Shown one piece after another: positions 7,631 to 15,304 of a DNA stretch of 41,832 bases. The notes under the pieces were generated by a model that did not search any database, was not told where the DNA came from, and saw only the letters and a program-made list of their open reading frames with translations. A program made the translations under genes and the position numbers. Each line of letters opens with the position of its first letter. Positions within the stretch are counted from its first letter, which is position 1. Origin of the DNA: Candidatus Omnitrophota bacterium (lineage in GTDB: Bacteria > Omnitrophota > Gorgyraeia > Velamenicoccales > Velamenicoccaceae); NCBI GenBank assembly GCA_003451585.1, contig DMEU01000023.1, positions 94,459-136,290 of the forward strand. The letters are read 5' to 3'.

Positions 7631-7725
7631 ATTTTAAGTGGCGGATTTACCCCTTCAAACTTCACCACTAACGCTCTACAATACAACCATAACACTTAGA
7701 GGCTGCTTTTTCAAGGGTGATGCGT

Positions 7726-8289
7726 TTATCTCAAAGATGGCAAACTAACAAAATATTTCCTGAAACGCTCTCTATTCCCTTTGATGCGTATGCTATTTTT
7801 ATGTCGTTCGTTATAAAAACGCAAACAGCAAGCAGCATATACATCTTTACTTTCAAAAAGGCTTGTTAATTTTTTCATATCGTGTGAATTTTTGCGTTTT
7901 AAATCTTCCCGAAACCCTCTTTTTTTATTCTTAAGTTCGCAAACTAAAAGCTTAGTCTTATCATTATCCCAAATAACGATGTCTGGACGGCAAAGCCTTT
8001 TCTTCTTTTTCGCTTTATAATAAATAGGCGGCTCACAACAGATTCGGCTATAGACCTGTTCACCTTCAAGACCATCAATATGCCCTTGATACTTCGCCCA
8101 TATTTTATGCTCGTGATGTCTCTTAAAAACTTTCTTGAATCTCTCTACAAACTCTGTCTGAATGCTTCTCTCGTTTATCCAGCGACACGGATTATTTTGC
8201 CAATCCTTAATAAAATCCCCAATCTCACACCAAATAAGTTTGATATATTTCTTTTTCTGTTTTTTCGTAAACGGTTTTGTAATTGTCAT
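7726..8289 (-). CDS. PD-(D/E)XK nuclease-like protein
   Basis: This 187-residue, lysine-rich protein was not matched to a named family. Residues about 118-145 read CRPDIVIWDNDKTKLLVCEL and then KNKKRG. The PD...E-x-K spacing and strand pattern match the PD-(D/E)XK nuclease fold. The remainder is basic and helical, with an N-terminal region rich in Trp and Lys. It is 1 bp from the stop of the Cys-rich membrane protein gene, so the two form an operon. A DNA-processing or defence role in the element is plausible but not shown. Confidence 0.5.
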   Translation of the reverse strand: MTITKPFTKKQKKKYIKLIWCEIGDFIKDWQNNPCRWINERSIQTEFVERFKKVFKRHHEHKIWAKYQGHIDGLEGEQVYSRICCEPPIYYKAKKKKRLCRPDIVIWDNDKTKLLVCELKNKKRGFREDLKRKNSHDMKKLTSLFESKDVYAACCLRFYNERHKNSIRIKGNRERFRKYFVSLPSLR

Positions 8290-8290
8290 A

Positions 8291-8653
8291 TCATAGCCTT
8301 TTTATCCCGTGTTGATTCAGCCAGCCAGCGAAAAACACTGGGTCATCCAATAACGCCTTATCCTCTATGCCATCAAGAGCGTTCAATAATTTAACCAACC
8401 ACTTTTTTCGCTTTGATTCAATAGCGTTTTCCATAGGCTCAAATATACGCTTATCCATTGATTGCGTATGATGAACGCACAGCCCTAAGGCTAAGTTATC
8501 GTAGATTGCTATTTCTTTCTTCGTGCATCTACCTCTTCTGTTATGCCCGCACCTAAAAGAATTACAGGTAACAACAGAAGCCTTCGTTTGACTCGTTGAA
8601 AAATAGAACACAATCACAGTCCAAAACACCAACAATACAATAAGTAATATCAT
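8291..8653 (-). CDS. Membrane-anchored Cys-rich small protein
   Basis: This 120-residue protein begins with a strongly hydrophobic segment (MILLIVLLVFWTVIVFYF) that is a signal anchor or single membrane helix. A metal-binding-like pattern follows: C-x4-C-x2-N-x3-G-x-C, then a Cys-His-His further on (VVTCNSFRCGHNRRGRC ... LCVHH), resembling DUF1540-type cysteine clusters. The rest is a charged helix. The start at 8653 has GGAGG 5 bp upstream, while the open frame starting at 8713 has none. It is first in an operon with the nuclease-like gene and is driven by the strong promoter at 8725-8753. Function unknown. Confidence 0.55.
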   Translation of the reverse strand: MILLIVLLVFWTVIVFYFSTSQTKASVVTCNSFRCGHNRRGRCTKKEIAIYDNLALGLCVHHTQSMDKRIFEPMENAIESKRKKWLVKLLNALDGIEDKALLDDPVFFAGWLNQHGIKRL

Positions 8654-8724
8654 CCGCCCCTCCGCATAGATTGTCTCAACACAATCATTGCCATTAAATA
8701 AGCGAAAAAGCAAGTCTGAATGGG

Positions 8725-8753
8725 ATTATATCACCCAAGCGGTTGGGTGTAAA
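8725..8753 (-). promoter_or_regulatory. Strong promoter with palindromic operator CACCCAA-gcgg-TTGGGTG
   Basis: TTTACA (8748-8753), a 17-bp spacer and a perfect TATAAT (8725-8730) face left toward the Cys-rich gene. A perfect 7-bp inverted repeat, CACCCAA at 8732-8738 and TTGGGTG at 8743-8749, fills the spacer. The divergent XRE regulator begins 33 bp away, so this is the likely XRE operator. Confidence 0.65.
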
Positions 8754-8770
8754 GAATGACGGGCTAAGCA

Positions 8771-8776
8771 TATAAT
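8771..8776 (+). promoter_or_regulatory. -10 box of the XRE regulator, leaderless
   Basis: A perfect TATAAT ends 6 bases before the ATG of the regulator at 8783, so the predicted transcript start falls at or next to the start codon. No Shine-Dalgarno is present and no clear -35 hexamer is seen. The operator palindrome lies 22-39 bp upstream of this box. Confidence 0.5.
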
Positions 8777-8782
8777 ACCGTT

Positions 8783-9007
8783 ATGCTTATAGATGATTAT
8801 AAAATAGTAAAGCAGTTCTCAAAACGATTAAAAGAATTGCGATTAAAAAAGGGGCTAACACAGGAAAAACTTGCGGAGCTTTCTGAAGTTTCCTATAAAA
8901 ACATTCAATACCTTGAATCAAAGAATCCAACCTGTCCAAACTTAATAACGCTCAACAAGCTCGCCAAAGCCTTTAAGATTTCTGTTTCAAAACTTCTAAA
9001 CTTTTAA
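8783..9007 (+). CDS. XRE-family (Cro/CI-type) transcriptional regulator
   Basis: This 74-residue protein is almost entirely one helix-turn-helix domain: LKELRLKKGLTQEKLAELSE, then VSYKNIQYLES, and ITLNKLAKAFKISVSKLLNF. It is of the size and layout of Cro, CI or C-protein repressors. It is transcribed away from the accessory operon and shares a palindromic intergenic region with it, which suggests control of that operon and of itself. Its stop codon overlaps the stop of the terminase gene tail to tail by 4 bp. Translation is probably leaderless. Confidence 0.88.
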   Translation: MLIDDYKIVKQFSKRLKELRLKKGLTQEKLAELSEVSYKNIQYLESKNPTCPNLITLNKLAKAFKISVSKLLNF

Positions 9008-10659
9008 CAAGGTTTTCTCCTTCCCGCATAATAGTTATAAGTGCAACGCCCATCCGCTGCCATTACGGCACCCTTCATTAGCTGTTCCTCGCTTGACAAT
9101 TCTCTTGAACCACCTCCTACCCAAAACATAACATTATTAGGATTAGCGACGCATTGATAAACAACAGCGGCTACGGCATCAGTTACATCTTTACTGCCGT
9201 TTACGGGTGGATGGTCAACCTTCTTGCCTTCTATAAGCTCTAATCTTTGTATCTCCTCTAAAAAAGGCTTATATTCATAATACTTGATTTTCCCCTCATT
9301 GATTTTTTCTTTGAGGGTATCATAGGCTGCGGTATCTTTATCAACACTAAAAGTTTCAGCGTTAAATCCTTCCGCTTTCAATCTCTGTAGGCTATCAATA
9401 GACTGCCAGCCATCATAAGTAACACCCGTGATTTCAAAACCTCTTGCCCGTAACGAAAAAATCATCGCCCTTATTTCTGCGAAGTCAATTTCACCACCAA
9501 CTGGAGGTTTAATGCGAAGCATCAGGTCTACAACCACCGTGTCACCGTCATTATGAGCCATAGCGAAACCTGTTGAATCTCTCTTGGAAGATAAATCAAT
9601 ATGAATACGATATTGTTTACCTTTGCCTTTAAACCAATCTTTAAACCTTCCTTGCTCATCAATTGGATGTTCTAACTTAGGGTCTATCGCTTTCTCAACC
9701 AAATTGAGTTGCTTAAAAAATGGCTCTAATGCCAATGATGGAATCGCCAAATAATCTCGCTTAAAAGCTTCTGGATTCCGCCTGGCTTCTGTTTCAAATT
9801 CAGCGGGGATTTGATAACCCTCAAAATCAATCCACTTACCTTTAAATTTAGAAAGGGGCTTTGATTCCCAAAGTTTTTTTCTACGAGAAAATATTTTATT
9901 ATTGCTCTGAGCTTCTTTCATCTTGCGTTCTATAAAATCATTCACATACCGTGGCGAACTAATCATAACCAATAGCCCATTATCCCCATATCTATTTTTG
10001 ATACGGCTATGAAGAGCGTTAAACATATCCTCGGCGACATCACGAGCGTCTGTATCCGTATAGAAAGCAGCCTCATCCATTACCCCGCCAAGCATATTAT
10101 AACCCAAGGGAAATGTCTCTTTGGAATTGCCTGGAAATATTGTGATATTTTTGGCGAACCTTAATTCTGACCTTATATCAGGAGATGGTTGATAAAACTT
10201 CATAAACCACGGACTATTATCTATCCTCGCCTTTATCTCACCGAAAACGACTTTTTTACTTTGCTCAGCTCGCACGGACATATTTAAGAAACAAATATTA
10301 CTTCCCTTAGCTAAACCGAGATATGTTTGCGGGTCTTTAAGACAAAGAATGCGATAAACCATATATGCGATTATTATTGATGATTTAAAACTTTTGCCAG
10401 CACCTATCGCCTCACAAAAAACCGCCTCGGTATAGCTACCGTTAAACAATGCTTCCAAATCATCCTTTACTGAATCCCAGCATTCCTTAGCTGCGTTCAA
10501 ATATTCTGAGCTATCAATAAAAGTGCGAATGTCAACAACCCTATGCTCATATTCAGGATGCTCTAACAGCCAAACTAAATCATCCACTTCTTTCTTGGTT
10601 GTTGTCTTGCTTGCCAATAACTTCTCTAATTCTGGAAATAACCTGTTGTCGTTCTCCAT
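9004..10659 (-). CDS. Phage terminase large subunit
   Basis: This 551-residue DNA-packaging motor and nuclease has an N-terminal ATPase with Walker A-like CEAIGAGKSFKSS (83-93) and Walker B VMDEAAFY (193-200), then a coupling motif region (LLVMISSPRY). The C-terminal RNase H-like nuclease domain has acidic residues in IHIDLSSKRDSTGFAMAH, GVTYDGWQS and DVTDAVAAVVY. Terminase cuts concatemeric DNA and pumps it into the prohead. The small-subunit gene precedes it and overlaps by 80 bp. No portal, protease or capsid gene follows; the next gene is an oppositely oriented regulator, which is odd for a full phage and typical of a satellite or remnant. Confidence 0.87.
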   Translation of the reverse strand: MENDNRLFPELEKLLASKTTTKKEVDDLVWLLEHPEYEHRVVDIRTFIDSSEYLNAAKECWDSVKDDLEALFNGSYTEAVFCEAIGAGKSFKSSIIIAYMVYRILCLKDPQTYLGLAKGSNICFLNMSVRAEQSKKVVFGEIKARIDNSPWFMKFYQPSPDIRSELRFAKNITIFPGNSKETFPLGYNMLGGVMDEAAFYTDTDARDVAEDMFNALHSRIKNRYGDNGLLVMISSPRYVNDFIERKMKEAQSNNKIFSRRKKLWESKPLSKFKGKWIDFEGYQIPAEFETEARRNPEAFKRDYLAIPSLALEPFFKQLNLVEKAIDPKLEHPIDEQGRFKDWFKGKGKQYRIHIDLSSKRDSTGFAMAHNDGDTVVVDLMLRIKPPVGGEIDFAEIRAMIFSLRARGFEITGVTYDGWQSIDSLQRLKAEGFNAETFSVDKDTAAYDTLKEKINEGKIKYYEYKPFLEEIQRLELIEGKKVDHPPVNGSKDVTDAVAAVVYQCVANPNNVMFWVGGGSRELSSEEQLMKGAVMAADGRCTYNYYAGRRKPC

Positions 10660-11089
10660 CGCTCATACCCTCCATAATCTCGTCTTTTGCTTTTAAGACT
10701 TGGTTTACCTGCGTTGTGTTATTTATCGTAACCAAGCTCTTATCCTGGATAACAGTCTGAAGTTTCCATAAAAGTTCCTCGTTCTCTTGAATAAGCCTAT
10801 TCATTCCAATGACGGCGTTCCAATTTACGGGAGTGCTTTCTTTGACGCGAATGATGTCATTCTTTAATTCCCTAAGCCTTGCCTCAACCGCTTCCTTGGC
10901 AGCCTCAGCGTAGATTGGCGTATCAAACTTTGTCCTGTTCTCAGCAGCCCACTTGATGGCATTAGCGATTGTGTCAACACTGCAATCAAAGAGTTTTGCC
11001 AACTGCTCCTGGCTTAGATGACCTACAGAGAAGTTCAGCCAAATCTTTAAGTAGAGTTCCTGCGTTTCTGATTTTGTTGGTTCATACAT
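10580..11089 (-). CDS. Terminase small subunit-like DNA-binding protein
   Basis: This 169-residue protein has an N-terminal helix-turn-helix (LSQEQLAKLFDCSVDTIANA) followed by long charged helices suited to oligomerisation. That is the layout of phage small terminases, which recognise the packaging site and load the large subunit. Identification rests on this layout and on its place directly upstream of, and overlapping, the large terminase gene by 80 bp. It follows the ParB-like gene by 38 bp. No sequence signature fixes the exact family. Confidence 0.65.
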   Translation of the reverse strand: MYEPTKSETQELYLKIWLNFSVGHLSQEQLAKLFDCSVDTIANAIKWAAENRTKFDTPIYAEAAKEAVEARLRELKNDIIRVKESTPVNWNAVIGMNRLIQENEELLWKLQTVIQDKSLVTINNTTQVNQVLKAKDEIMEGMSDGERQQVISRIREVIGKQDNNQERSG

Positions 11090-11127
11090 ACTTAGACCCT
11101 TATCCCTAAACCCTGAAAGTTTAGTGT

Positions 11128-11805
11128 TTATGCCGCTTCCACAATAATCTCATCTTGAGAAGCAACTTTATGTCCCACAATATAATCCGCACAAATCTTC
11201 TCAAGTGCCAACGCCTTTAAATTTTTCGCTCCATCTGGTAGCAATTGAATGGCTATTTTTAAGGCTTCTTCCATCACCTCAAGTTGATTTTTATACAACA
11301 CGAACGATACAACTGAGGGCAACTCTGTTTGCTCTTTTAATGCCTGGGCTTCAATCTCATTGCCAAAGTTTTCGGGTAGCTTTAATAGTTCAAGACTATC
11401 CATTAGCTGAGGTTCTTCATAAGGCAAGCGTTTGGCTAATTCTTGAATTGAGATTTCCTTATTTAAATCGTGAATCAATGACGCAAGCTTTATGGGAATG
11501 GCATAGCCTCTTAAATAATTCAATTGAAGGGTTTTGATTTTGGCTTCATTATCAGCATAGTCCTGAATGATACAGGGGATTTCCTGAATGCCCAAATCTC
11601 GGCAAATTCGCCAACGATGTTCGCCATCAACGACTTCATAGGCATCGCCCCTACTTCGCACGATTATTGGCTGTGTTAGCCCTTTCTGAGCGATTTCTTG
11701 GCGTAATTTGGCTAATATATCCTCAGAGATAATATTGGGGTTATAGCTGTTTGGCGAAATCTTGCTCGTTTCAATAGCGATTATTTGTAACCCATCAGTA
11801 GCCAT
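11128..11805 (-). CDS. ParB/sulfiredoxin-fold nuclease-like protein
   Basis: This 225-residue protein begins with a ParB-like domain: ISPNSYNPNIISEDILAKL, then GLTQPIIVRSRGD, and the hallmark YEVVDGEHRWRICRDLGI (the GEHRW box). A KorB-like helical part follows (SIQELAKRLPYEEPQLMDSL). Such genes are common beside phage terminase and DNA methylase genes, where the ParB fold may bind or cut DNA or use CTP. The gene starts inside the end of the adenine methylase gene (25-bp overlap), so the two are co-translated. Confidence 0.85.
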   Translation of the reverse strand: MATDGLQIIAIETSKISPNSYNPNIISEDILAKLRQEIAQKGLTQPIIVRSRGDAYEVVDGEHRWRICRDLGIQEIPCIIQDYADNEAKIKTLQLNYLRGYAIPIKLASLIHDLNKEISIQELAKRLPYEEPQLMDSLELLKLPENFGNEIEAQALKEQTELPSVVSFVLYKNQLEVMEEALKIAIQLLPDGAKNLKALALEKICADYIVGHKVASQDEIIVEAA

Positions 11806-12785
11806 TCTTTACATCCTTTCTTGTGAGCTTCTGAAGCCATTGCCTCACAATGCTTGTAGTTGAACTCTCTGGAATCGCACTTACGATATTTAGAAACAAT
11901 AGCGGTTAATTTATTGAGGTCATTTTTACCTGCGGCATTGCCAAAGCTGATTACCCACAGAGAAAACTTCTCAGCCCTGGCTAATAAAGTATCAAGCATA
12001 TCCATCCCATCTTCTTCTGAGAACTTGCTCTTGGATAAATCATCTCCAAGAATCTTATCCAAAACAGAATATTCATTCTCATAGGCTAATGTGCCTGAAT
12101 AAGGCGGGTCTAAATACAAAACATCACCTGATACCTTAGAAATAAAATCAAAAGCGTTGTCTTGCGAAACCTCATTCTTTAACCCGTTAGAAAAAATGCC
12201 AGCGTTTATCCTGTCTTTTTCCAACCTTAGAATCTCCAAAACACTCTTTAAGTTATCCTCTATGTGTTTTGTATATGTTCCCTTAATCTCGTCATACCGA
12301 CCTTCCTCCATAGGGAGATTAAATGCGTTAGGTGATGAGAACTTGCTGAAAGGTCTGAGACGAAAGATAGTCTTAACCAAGAGATATTTATCTAATGGGC
12401 GTTTGGCATTGGCAAAGGCGTTATCAAGAAAAACAGCGTGACGCTTCAAGAAGACTTCAGGCACATACTCTGTTTCAATAAGATGATTATTGGCTGCGTT
12501 TGGGATGAATAGTTTTTGGATGTCCTCTTCCGTAAGCAGTATCCCGTTGTTCTCTATCAAAGCTCTGCCAGCTATCTCGCTTCTCTTAGAGATGTCATTG
12601 CCAATGACCTTAAACCCTTGAGCCTTTGCAAATAGGCTTACTGCCCCGCTGCCCAAAAAGACATCAACGAAAATCATCTTATTCCATTTATCTCTTGGGA
12701 AATACTTATGGATATAACTGAATATCAAAGAGCAGAGTTTTCTCTTATTGCCGAAGTAGGGCAAAAGAGCATCAAACATTCTCAT
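11781..12785 (-). CDS. DNA adenine (N6) methyltransferase, Dam-like
   Basis: This 334-residue enzyme starts with the family opening ALLPYFGNKRKL (D12-class), followed by the AdoMet motif VDVFLGSGAVSLFAKAQG and the catalytic VLYLDPPYSG (DPPY). The start at 12785 has AAAGG 6 bp upstream. The open frame extends 18 codons further into the leader, but that part lies in a terminator. The target site cannot be read, though the D12 class usually modifies GATC-like sites. It heads the operon with the ParB-like and terminase genes, so it may mark element DNA for packaging or guard it from host restriction. Confidence 0.88.
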   Translation of the reverse strand: MRMFDALLPYFGNKRKLCSLIFSYIHKYFPRDKWNKMIFVDVFLGSGAVSLFAKAQGFKVIGNDISKRSEIAGRALIENNGILLTEEDIQKLFIPNAANNHLIETEYVPEVFLKRHAVFLDNAFANAKRPLDKYLLVKTIFRLRPFSKFSSPNAFNLPMEEGRYDEIKGTYTKHIEDNLKSVLEILRLEKDRINAGIFSNGLKNEVSQDNAFDFISKVSGDVLYLDPPYSGTLAYENEYSVLDKILGDDLSKSKFSEEDGMDMLDTLLARAEKFSLWVISFGNAAGKNDLNKLTAIVSKYRKCDSREFNYKHCEAMASEAHKKGCKEWLLMGYK

Positions 12786-12809
12786 AGTAAACCTTTCTGT
12801 TGAGGGCAC

Positions 12810-12898
12810 AAAAAAAGAGGCACCTGGCATCCGCATCAACTGCGAAATACCAAGAGCCTCCCTTTATGGCTCTCCTAAGCATCTTAAATTGGCTTAGG
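12810..12898 (-). ncRNA. Structured leader RNA with terminator/antiterminator fold
   Basis: Reading the minus strand downward there are three hairpins in a row. The first is CCTAAGC/GCTTAGG (12898-12874, 11-nt loop) and the second AGAGCC/GGCTCT (12873-12853, 9-nt loop). The third, 44 nt long, spans 12860-12817 (outer GAGGC/GCCTC, inner stem with TTCGCA/TGCGGA) and is followed by seven T (12816-12810). Hairpins two and three share GGCTCT (12858-12853), so they cannot form together. That is the layout of an attenuator or riboswitch, placed 25 bp before the adenine methylase start. No known riboswitch class was recognised. Confidence 0.65.
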
Positions 12899-12930
12899 CT
12901 ATAAATTAACCTTTAAAACAACTTAACAAA

Positions 12931-12959
12931 AATATACCTGACAGACTTTAAGAATACAA
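12931..12959 (-). promoter_or_regulatory. Promoter of the methylase-terminase operon
   Basis: TTGTAT (12954-12959), a 17-bp spacer and TATATT (12931-12936) face left. Transcription would start near 12924, giving a ~140-nt leader that contains the three-hairpin structure before the adenine methylase gene. The rest of the gene-free stretch 12786-13186 holds only this leader, this promoter and the direct repeat at 13020-13041. Confidence 0.45.
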
Positions 12960-13019
12960 GTCCCCTAAACAAAAAAGTATAAAGCATAGCAATACCCTGC
13001 CATCTTCTTGGGCTAAATG

Positions 13020-13041
13020 AGTTCACATTTAGTTCACATTT
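13020..13041. repeat. Tandem 11-bp direct repeat AGTTCACATTT
   Basis: Two perfect head-to-tail copies lie about 60 bp upstream of the methylase-terminase promoter and about 145 bp inside the tRNA-Ser end of the element. They could be an activator or repressor site, or integrase arm sites near the element end. Confidence 0.45.
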
Positions 13042-13186
13042 TTGCCCAGGATTCTTATATCTCAACAGTGATGATAACTGCGTATGTATGCTATTGCTTG
13101 TTATTGTATGTAACGGGGAATTATAAGGGTTACGACAGAATTGCAGGTTTTGTGCGAGGAAATGACTTCCGCCTAAAAAAATACAG

Positions 13187-13275
13187 CGGAGAGGCTGGGA
13201 TTTGAACCCAGGGTCCCAGTTGCCCGGGACAACTGCTTAGCAGGCAGCTCCGTTCAGCCGCTCCGGCACCTCTCC
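13187..13275 (-). tRNA. tRNA-Ser(GCU)
   Basis: The minus strand has a full class II tRNA: acceptor GGAGAGG / CCTCTCC, D arm GGAGCGGCTGAACGGAGC, anticodon loop CTGCTAAG with anticodon GCT, a long variable arm (TTGTCCCGGGCAA), and T arm TGGGTTCAAATCCCA. CCA is not encoded. The AT-rich mobile element lies directly at its 3' side, which is the usual attachment position for tyrosine integrases. Confidence 0.95.
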
Positions 13276-13282
13276 AAAAAAT

Positions 13283-14404
13283 TCACCCAACCTTCGCCTT
13301 TAACGAATCCATCAATGCGTCAAAAGAACGCTGGAATGCCATGACGCCCTCGTTCTGGGCCTCTTCACAAATGGTCTCCATATTCAACCCTAATTCCTGA
13401 AGCCGCGAAAGGCATGCCCCTGCGCCGTCCATATCACTTTCCAGGGTCAAAACAAGCCTGCCGTGATCGGCAAAAGCATCAACAGTCGTATGCGGTAAAG
13501 TATTCACCGTCTGCGGGCCTATTAAGTTATCGACATATATGCAATCGCTGTAAGCCGGATTTTTCGTGCTGGTCGATGCCCAAAGCGGCCGCTGTACATG
13601 CGCCCCTTGCATCATCAGGTCCCCGAACATCCTGTCGCTGAACAACTCTTTAAAGCGCTGATAAATGAACTTTGTGTTGGCTATAGCGGCCTTGCCTTTT
13701 AAAGAAGAGATCTTCTGCTTGGTTTCAAGATCTGGCGCGCGGCTGCTAAAAACATCCAATACATTATCGATCTTTGTGTCGATACGGCTGATAAAAACAC
13801 TGGCAACGGAAGCAACGCCTGAAAGGCTAAGCCCCTGGCGCGACCTATCCCTTAACCCGTCCATATAGGCTGCCGCGACGCGCTCGTATTGGGAAACAGA
13901 AAAAAGCAGTGTAGCATTGATATTTATGCCTTCGCACAGCAAAGTGCGTATCGCTTGAGGGCTCTCTTTTGTGCCGGGCACCTTGACCATTATATTCGGC
14001 CTTGCCACCTTCTTATATATATGCCGCGCGTAAGCTATTGTTTTTTCCACGTCATGAGCGTATGCGGGCAAAACCTCTATGCTTACGAAACCATCCACAC
14101 CGCGGGTCTGTTCATAGACGCCTTTTAGCATGTCAGCCGCGTCACGTACATCATCGGCTGTCAATTCATCGTAGATAGCTTCTAAAGAAGCGCCGTCTTT
14201 CTTAAACCGCAGTATCTTCTCATCATAAACAAATGACGAATTAATTGCCTTCTCGAATATGCTGGGGTTAGACGTAACCCCCATGATGCCCATATCAAAG
14301 AGCGACTTTAGGCCGCCGTTATCTATAATACGCCTGTCAATATTGTCATACCATGGGCTTTGGCCCAGCTGGTAAAGTTTTTTGAGCCGCGATATATCGT
14401 TCAT
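13283..14404 (-). CDS. tal: Transaldolase
   Basis: This 373-residue sugar-phosphate enzyme of the non-oxidative pentose phosphate pathway moves a dihydroxyacetone unit from sedoheptulose-7-phosphate to glyceraldehyde-3-phosphate. Family blocks are MGVTSNPSIFEKAI, the Schiff-base lysine in NIMVKVPGTKESPQAI, INATLLFSVSQYERVA, and SVFISRIDTKID. The length fits the longer bacterial TalB-type group (about 360-380). It is the first chromosomal gene next to the mobile element, 7 bp beyond the tRNA-Ser 5' end, and is followed by the oxidoreductase genes on the same strand. Confidence 0.93.
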   Translation of the reverse strand: MNDISRLKKLYQLGQSPWYDNIDRRIIDNGGLKSLFDMGIMGVTSNPSIFEKAINSSFVYDEKILRFKKDGASLEAIYDELTADDVRDAADMLKGVYEQTRGVDGFVSIEVLPAYAHDVEKTIAYARHIYKKVARPNIMVKVPGTKESPQAIRTLLCEGININATLLFSVSQYERVAAAYMDGLRDRSRQGLSLSGVASVASVFISRIDTKIDNVLDVFSSRAPDLETKQKISSLKGKAAIANTKFIYQRFKELFSDRMFGDLMMQGAHVQRPLWASTSTKNPAYSDCIYVDNLIGPQTVNTLPHTTVDAFADHGRLVLTLESDMDGAGACLSRLQELGLNMETICEEAQNEGVMAFQRSFDALMDSLKAKVG

Positions 14405-14449
14405 AGTGGGAATATTGTACTCTAAGAGGTGATAATTTTGAAGTAAAAA

Positions 14450-15304
14450 CTATAAAAATTCCTTAAAAATCGGCCGGATACGGGCGGGGGCGGAAACATC
14501 CTGGTCGATCAAAGCCTTATCTTTCATCAAACCGCAGGCGTCCTCATAAGCGGCCCTTCCATCATGATAGATGATGCCGACAGGGATCTTATCACCCCAC
14601 TCCATCGCCTTTTCATAAGCCTTGGCCTTATCGTGGGCGTCGTGATCCTCCGGCAACTTATAGATGCGCTGCTTATACCAGACAAAATTGTTCTTTTTAT
14701 TGAACGTGACGCACGGCTGGAGCACGTCTATGAGAGAAAAACCCTTATGCTTTACGCCCTCCTGGATCATCTGCGAAAGATGCTCTTTGTCTCCGGAGAA
14801 ACTGCGCGCCACAAAACCCGCTCCCAAAACTATCGCAACCCCCAAGGGATGAAAAGGCTCGGAGATCACTCCATGGGTCTGAACCTTTGTCACAAAACCA
14901 GCATCGCTTGTTGGCGATGCCTGGCCTTTAGTGAGCCCGTAGACCTGGTTATTGTGCACAATGACCGTTATGTCTATATTGCGCCGTATCGCATGGATAA
15001 AATGATTGCCGCCCTCCCCGTAGATATCTCCGTCGCCGCTTGTTACGATAACGTTAAGGCACCTGTTGGCTATCTTTATGCCTGTGGCCGCGGGTATTGC
15101 CCTGCCGTGCAGGCCGTTAAAAAAATTACAGTCCAGATACTGGGGTAATTTAGCGGCCTGGCCTATACCGGAGACCAGGACAGTCTTGTGCATATCTAAG
15201 TCGAGCTTGACAAAAGCGTCTTTGACGGCGTCTAAGATGCCGAAGTCGCCGCAGCCCGGGCACCACGCTGTCTCGTATTTTCCTAATGATCCTATGTCGG
15301 TCAT
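14450..15304 (-). CDS. 2-oxoacid:ferredoxin oxidoreductase, beta subunit
   Basis: This 284-residue thiamine-diphosphate-binding subunit has AWCPGCGDFGILDAV at the N-terminus, the TPP/Mg motif TSGDGDIYGEGGNHFIHAIR, and NNQVYGLTKGQASPTS. With the alpha-gamma partner it oxidises a 2-oxoacid such as 2-oxoglutarate or pyruvate, using ferredoxin as electron acceptor. The separate beta plus fused gamma-alpha layout is most like 2-oxoglutarate:ferredoxin oxidoreductase (KorAB), but the substrate is not fixed by sequence. Its ATG overlaps the stop of the alpha subunit by 4 bp. Confidence 0.92.
   Translation of the reverse strand: MTDIGSLGKYETAWCPGCGDFGILDAVKDAFVKLDLDMHKTVLVSGIGQAAKLPQYLDCNFFNGLHGRAIPAATGIKIANRCLNVIVTSGDGDIYGEGGNHFIHAIRRNIDITVIVHNNQVYGLTKGQASPTSDAGFVTKVQTHGVISEPFHPLGVAIVLGAGFVARSFSGDKEHLSQMIQEGVKHKGFSLIDVLQPCVTFNKKNNFVWYKQRIYKLPEDHDAHDKAKAYEKAMEWGDKIPVGIIYHDGRAAYEDACGLMKDKALIDQDVSAPARIRPIFKEFL

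Noticed and set aside
12786..12839. N-terminal extension of the adenine methylase
   Set aside because: The 18 extra codons lie in the terminator hairpin and T run. The ATG at 12785 has AAAGG at good distance and begins just before the conserved ALLPYFGNKRKL block.
13017..13205. 62-residue plus-strand ORF at the element edge
   Set aside because: It has no Shine-Dalgarno, begins in the direct repeat and ends inside tRNA-Ser(GCU). It was not counted as a gene.
14564..15148. 194-residue plus-strand ORF
   Set aside because: It is antisense to the oxidoreductase beta subunit, whose TPP motifs are intact. There is no recognisable domain.
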